Source: Nautilus pompilius (taxonomy: Eukaryota > Mollusca > Cephalopoda > Nautilida > Nautilidae). Taken from it: a DNA stretch of 64,000 nucleotides. Location: positions 2,232,001 to 2,296,000 of the forward strand of contig JACATO010002204.1 of the NCBI GenBank assembly GCA_018389105.1, read 5' to 3'. The notes below the pieces were generated by a model that saw only the letters and a program-made list of their open reading frames with translations, made no database searches and was not told the origin of the DNA. This document shows, piece after piece, positions 62,651-64,000 of the stretch; positions within the stretch are counted from its first letter, which is position 1; every line of letters begins with the position of its first letter. The position numbers and the translations under genes are program-made.

Positions 62651-63299
62651 GTTAATTATTAGTTATTTACAATGTGTCTGGGAACAACACGTTGTTTCTG
62701 TTTAAATGCTAATTAGAACATTGATGGCACATACTGTTTATTATTCCTATGATCACTGCAACAAAGTGCTAGTGAGAAGATTGACCATGAAAGTGTATGA
62801 TTTCTAAAAGAGAAAACACTGGCTGGTTAAATAATGATGTATGCTCATCAATAAATATTGAGGGTAAAACTTTGGGAGACAGACTGACTGACTAACATGA
62901 ATCAAGTATTTCTATACCAACTCTTGAAATTCTGGATTACTTTCTGATCACATGGTTAAATATTGGTATTGTTGGTTTAAACACAAGTTCAAGTGCCTTT
63001 TAAATGAGAAATGTCGGAAGGGAGTGGGTTGGGTAATTCTTAACAATAAGTGCAATCTGCCTTCCTCCCCCACCCTGTGCCATTTTTGCCTCAGGTTTAT
63101 GAACCTACTCCTTGAAGATAGATTAAGTCATTCGAGCTTTGGCTTTGAAGTTGTACTTACTGCTGGTGTTTCTTTAAAACATTAGTTCCAATAACATTGG
63201 ACAACAATGATTTTGCCACCAGAACAGTATCATGCTTGCTTTGTAGTATTTTTCATGCTGATTTCAAATCTGAAAACCGTTTTGCTCTAGGACATCACG
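62651..63299. other. Non-coding stretch near window end
   Basis: No recognisable gene or exon. A 77-codon frame at 62,952-63,185 has no family resemblance. Confidence 0.5.
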
Positions 63300-64000
63300 T
63301 TTTCTTTTAGTTATGGCATGTGACTAATGTATGGAGGTCATTTATAGATTTTAGCAAACTTAAGCCTTAAAGCTGTGCTGTTAATCATGGTAACTAAAAA
63401 CCTTCAGTTCCTATAGCTCATGCAGATGGCTTAAAAGAAAGGGACATATGAGTCGATGGAACTCCTTTTGAAAGTGATGAGTTATTCGGATCATAAATGG
63501 AAAATTTGTGGTGATCTCAAAGCTATTTCTTTCCTCCTTGGATTGCAGCTAGGGTACACAAAACACGCGTGTTTCTTGTGTCTTTGGAACAGCTTTGATG
63601 ATGCCAACTATTACATTCAAAAAGACTGGCCTATGCAACAGGAACCTATAGTTGGCAAGTACAATGTGCATCATATGCCAATGGTTGACCCTCAGAATAT
63701 CTACCTTCTGCCACTTCATATCAAGTTTGGTCTTATGAAAAACTTTGTCAAAGCCATGGATAAAGACGGTGATGGCTTCAAGTACCTAAGAGAGAAGTTT
63801 GGTGCTGTCATAAGTGAAGCTGAACTCAAAGGAGGAATTTTTGTGGGGCCCGAAATTTGAGAATTCATGTGTGATGATGGGATAAAAAAATAAGCTGAAC
63901 CCACTGGAGTCTGTAGCATTGGAAGCATCTATTTTAGTTGTACAGAACTTTCTTGGCAAATATAGAGCTGAGCACTATGCTGAGTATCTGGAAAACATGC
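63300..64000 (+). pseudogene. Repeat-associated invertebrate ORF, fragment running off the window
   Basis: The intact stretch of 134 codons from 63,456 (MELLLKVMSYSDHKWKICGD, then LKAISFLLGLQLGYTKHACF-LC) matches an uncharacterised protein type found in many copies in arthropod and mollusc genomes. Its hallmarks are WxICGDLKVxxLLLGLQxGYTKxxCFLCxW, DWP-R and HIKLGLMKNFVKAMD. Here the equivalents are ICGDLKAISFLLGLQ, KDWPMQQ and HIKFGLMKNFVKAMDKDG, ending in GGIFVGPEI before a stop at 63,858. A preceding broken segment (near 63,320-63,455) resembles the WRxFIDSSKxSLKAVLLHNGN part. The family is probably carried by mobile elements; function is unknown. Frame breaks suggest a dead copy. Confidence 0.7.

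Overview
This is eukaryotic, AT-rich genomic DNA with spliced genes, long introns, many microsatellites (GA, GT, TAA) and decayed DNA transposons plus one LINE. The one host gene recognised is a lethal(2) giant larvae (Lgl/LLGL) homologue on the + strand. Its protein has metazoan hallmarks. Together with the repeat content (mariner, Tc1, piggyBac-like, Tigger-like, hAT-like, RNase H-bearing LINE), this suggests an invertebrate, most plausibly a mollusc such as a cephalopod. The species call is inference and cannot be settled from the sequence alone.

Positions 1 to about 31,240 lie upstream of the gene. No host coding exon could be supported there. This stretch holds microsatellites, including a TAA tract of nearly 300 bases at 12.8-13.1 kb. 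It also holds a mariner element with recognisable ends (7.36-8.58 kb), a 348-base Tc1-type MITE (12.22-12.57 kb), a Tc1 transposase remnant on the minus strand (16.6-17.4 kb) and a hAT-type transposase remnant (24.2-25.8 kb). GC-richer islands without clear coding occur at about 1.0-1.8, 13.5-14.0, 18.6-20.4 and 28.5-29.4 kb.

Positions 31,536 to 60,721 hold 19 coding exons of the Lgl gene. All junctions are GT-AG and the reading frame stays open across every junction, giving 871 codons plus one base before the window ends. The protein runs from the N-terminus through the WD40 propellers and the LLGL domain to the basic, serine-rich aPKC-phosphorylated switch, and stops inside the second propeller region. 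The last exons, roughly 150-200 residues judging by family length, must lie beyond the window or were not recognised. A GC-rich promoter-like zone with a possible 5'UTR intron precedes the start codon.

Most of the longest introns carry transposon remnants. These are a Tigger/pogo-type MITE copy in intron 2, an ORF remnant with a DWWIG-type domain in intron 3, and a piggyBac-like remnant plus a second, inverted MITE copy in intron 6. Intron 9 is a nearly complete piggyBac-like element with TTAA ends, intron 11 holds a 5'-truncated LINE, and intron 15 holds a third piggyBac-like remnant. After exon 19 come a Tigger-like transposase remnant (60.9-62.6 kb, minus strand) and a fragment of a widespread invertebrate repeat-associated ORF (63.3-64.0 kb, running off the window).

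No new molecular system is evident. The most interesting architecture is the pair of inverted 580-base MITEs flanking exons 3-6, which could form long double-stranded RNA in the pre-mRNA.
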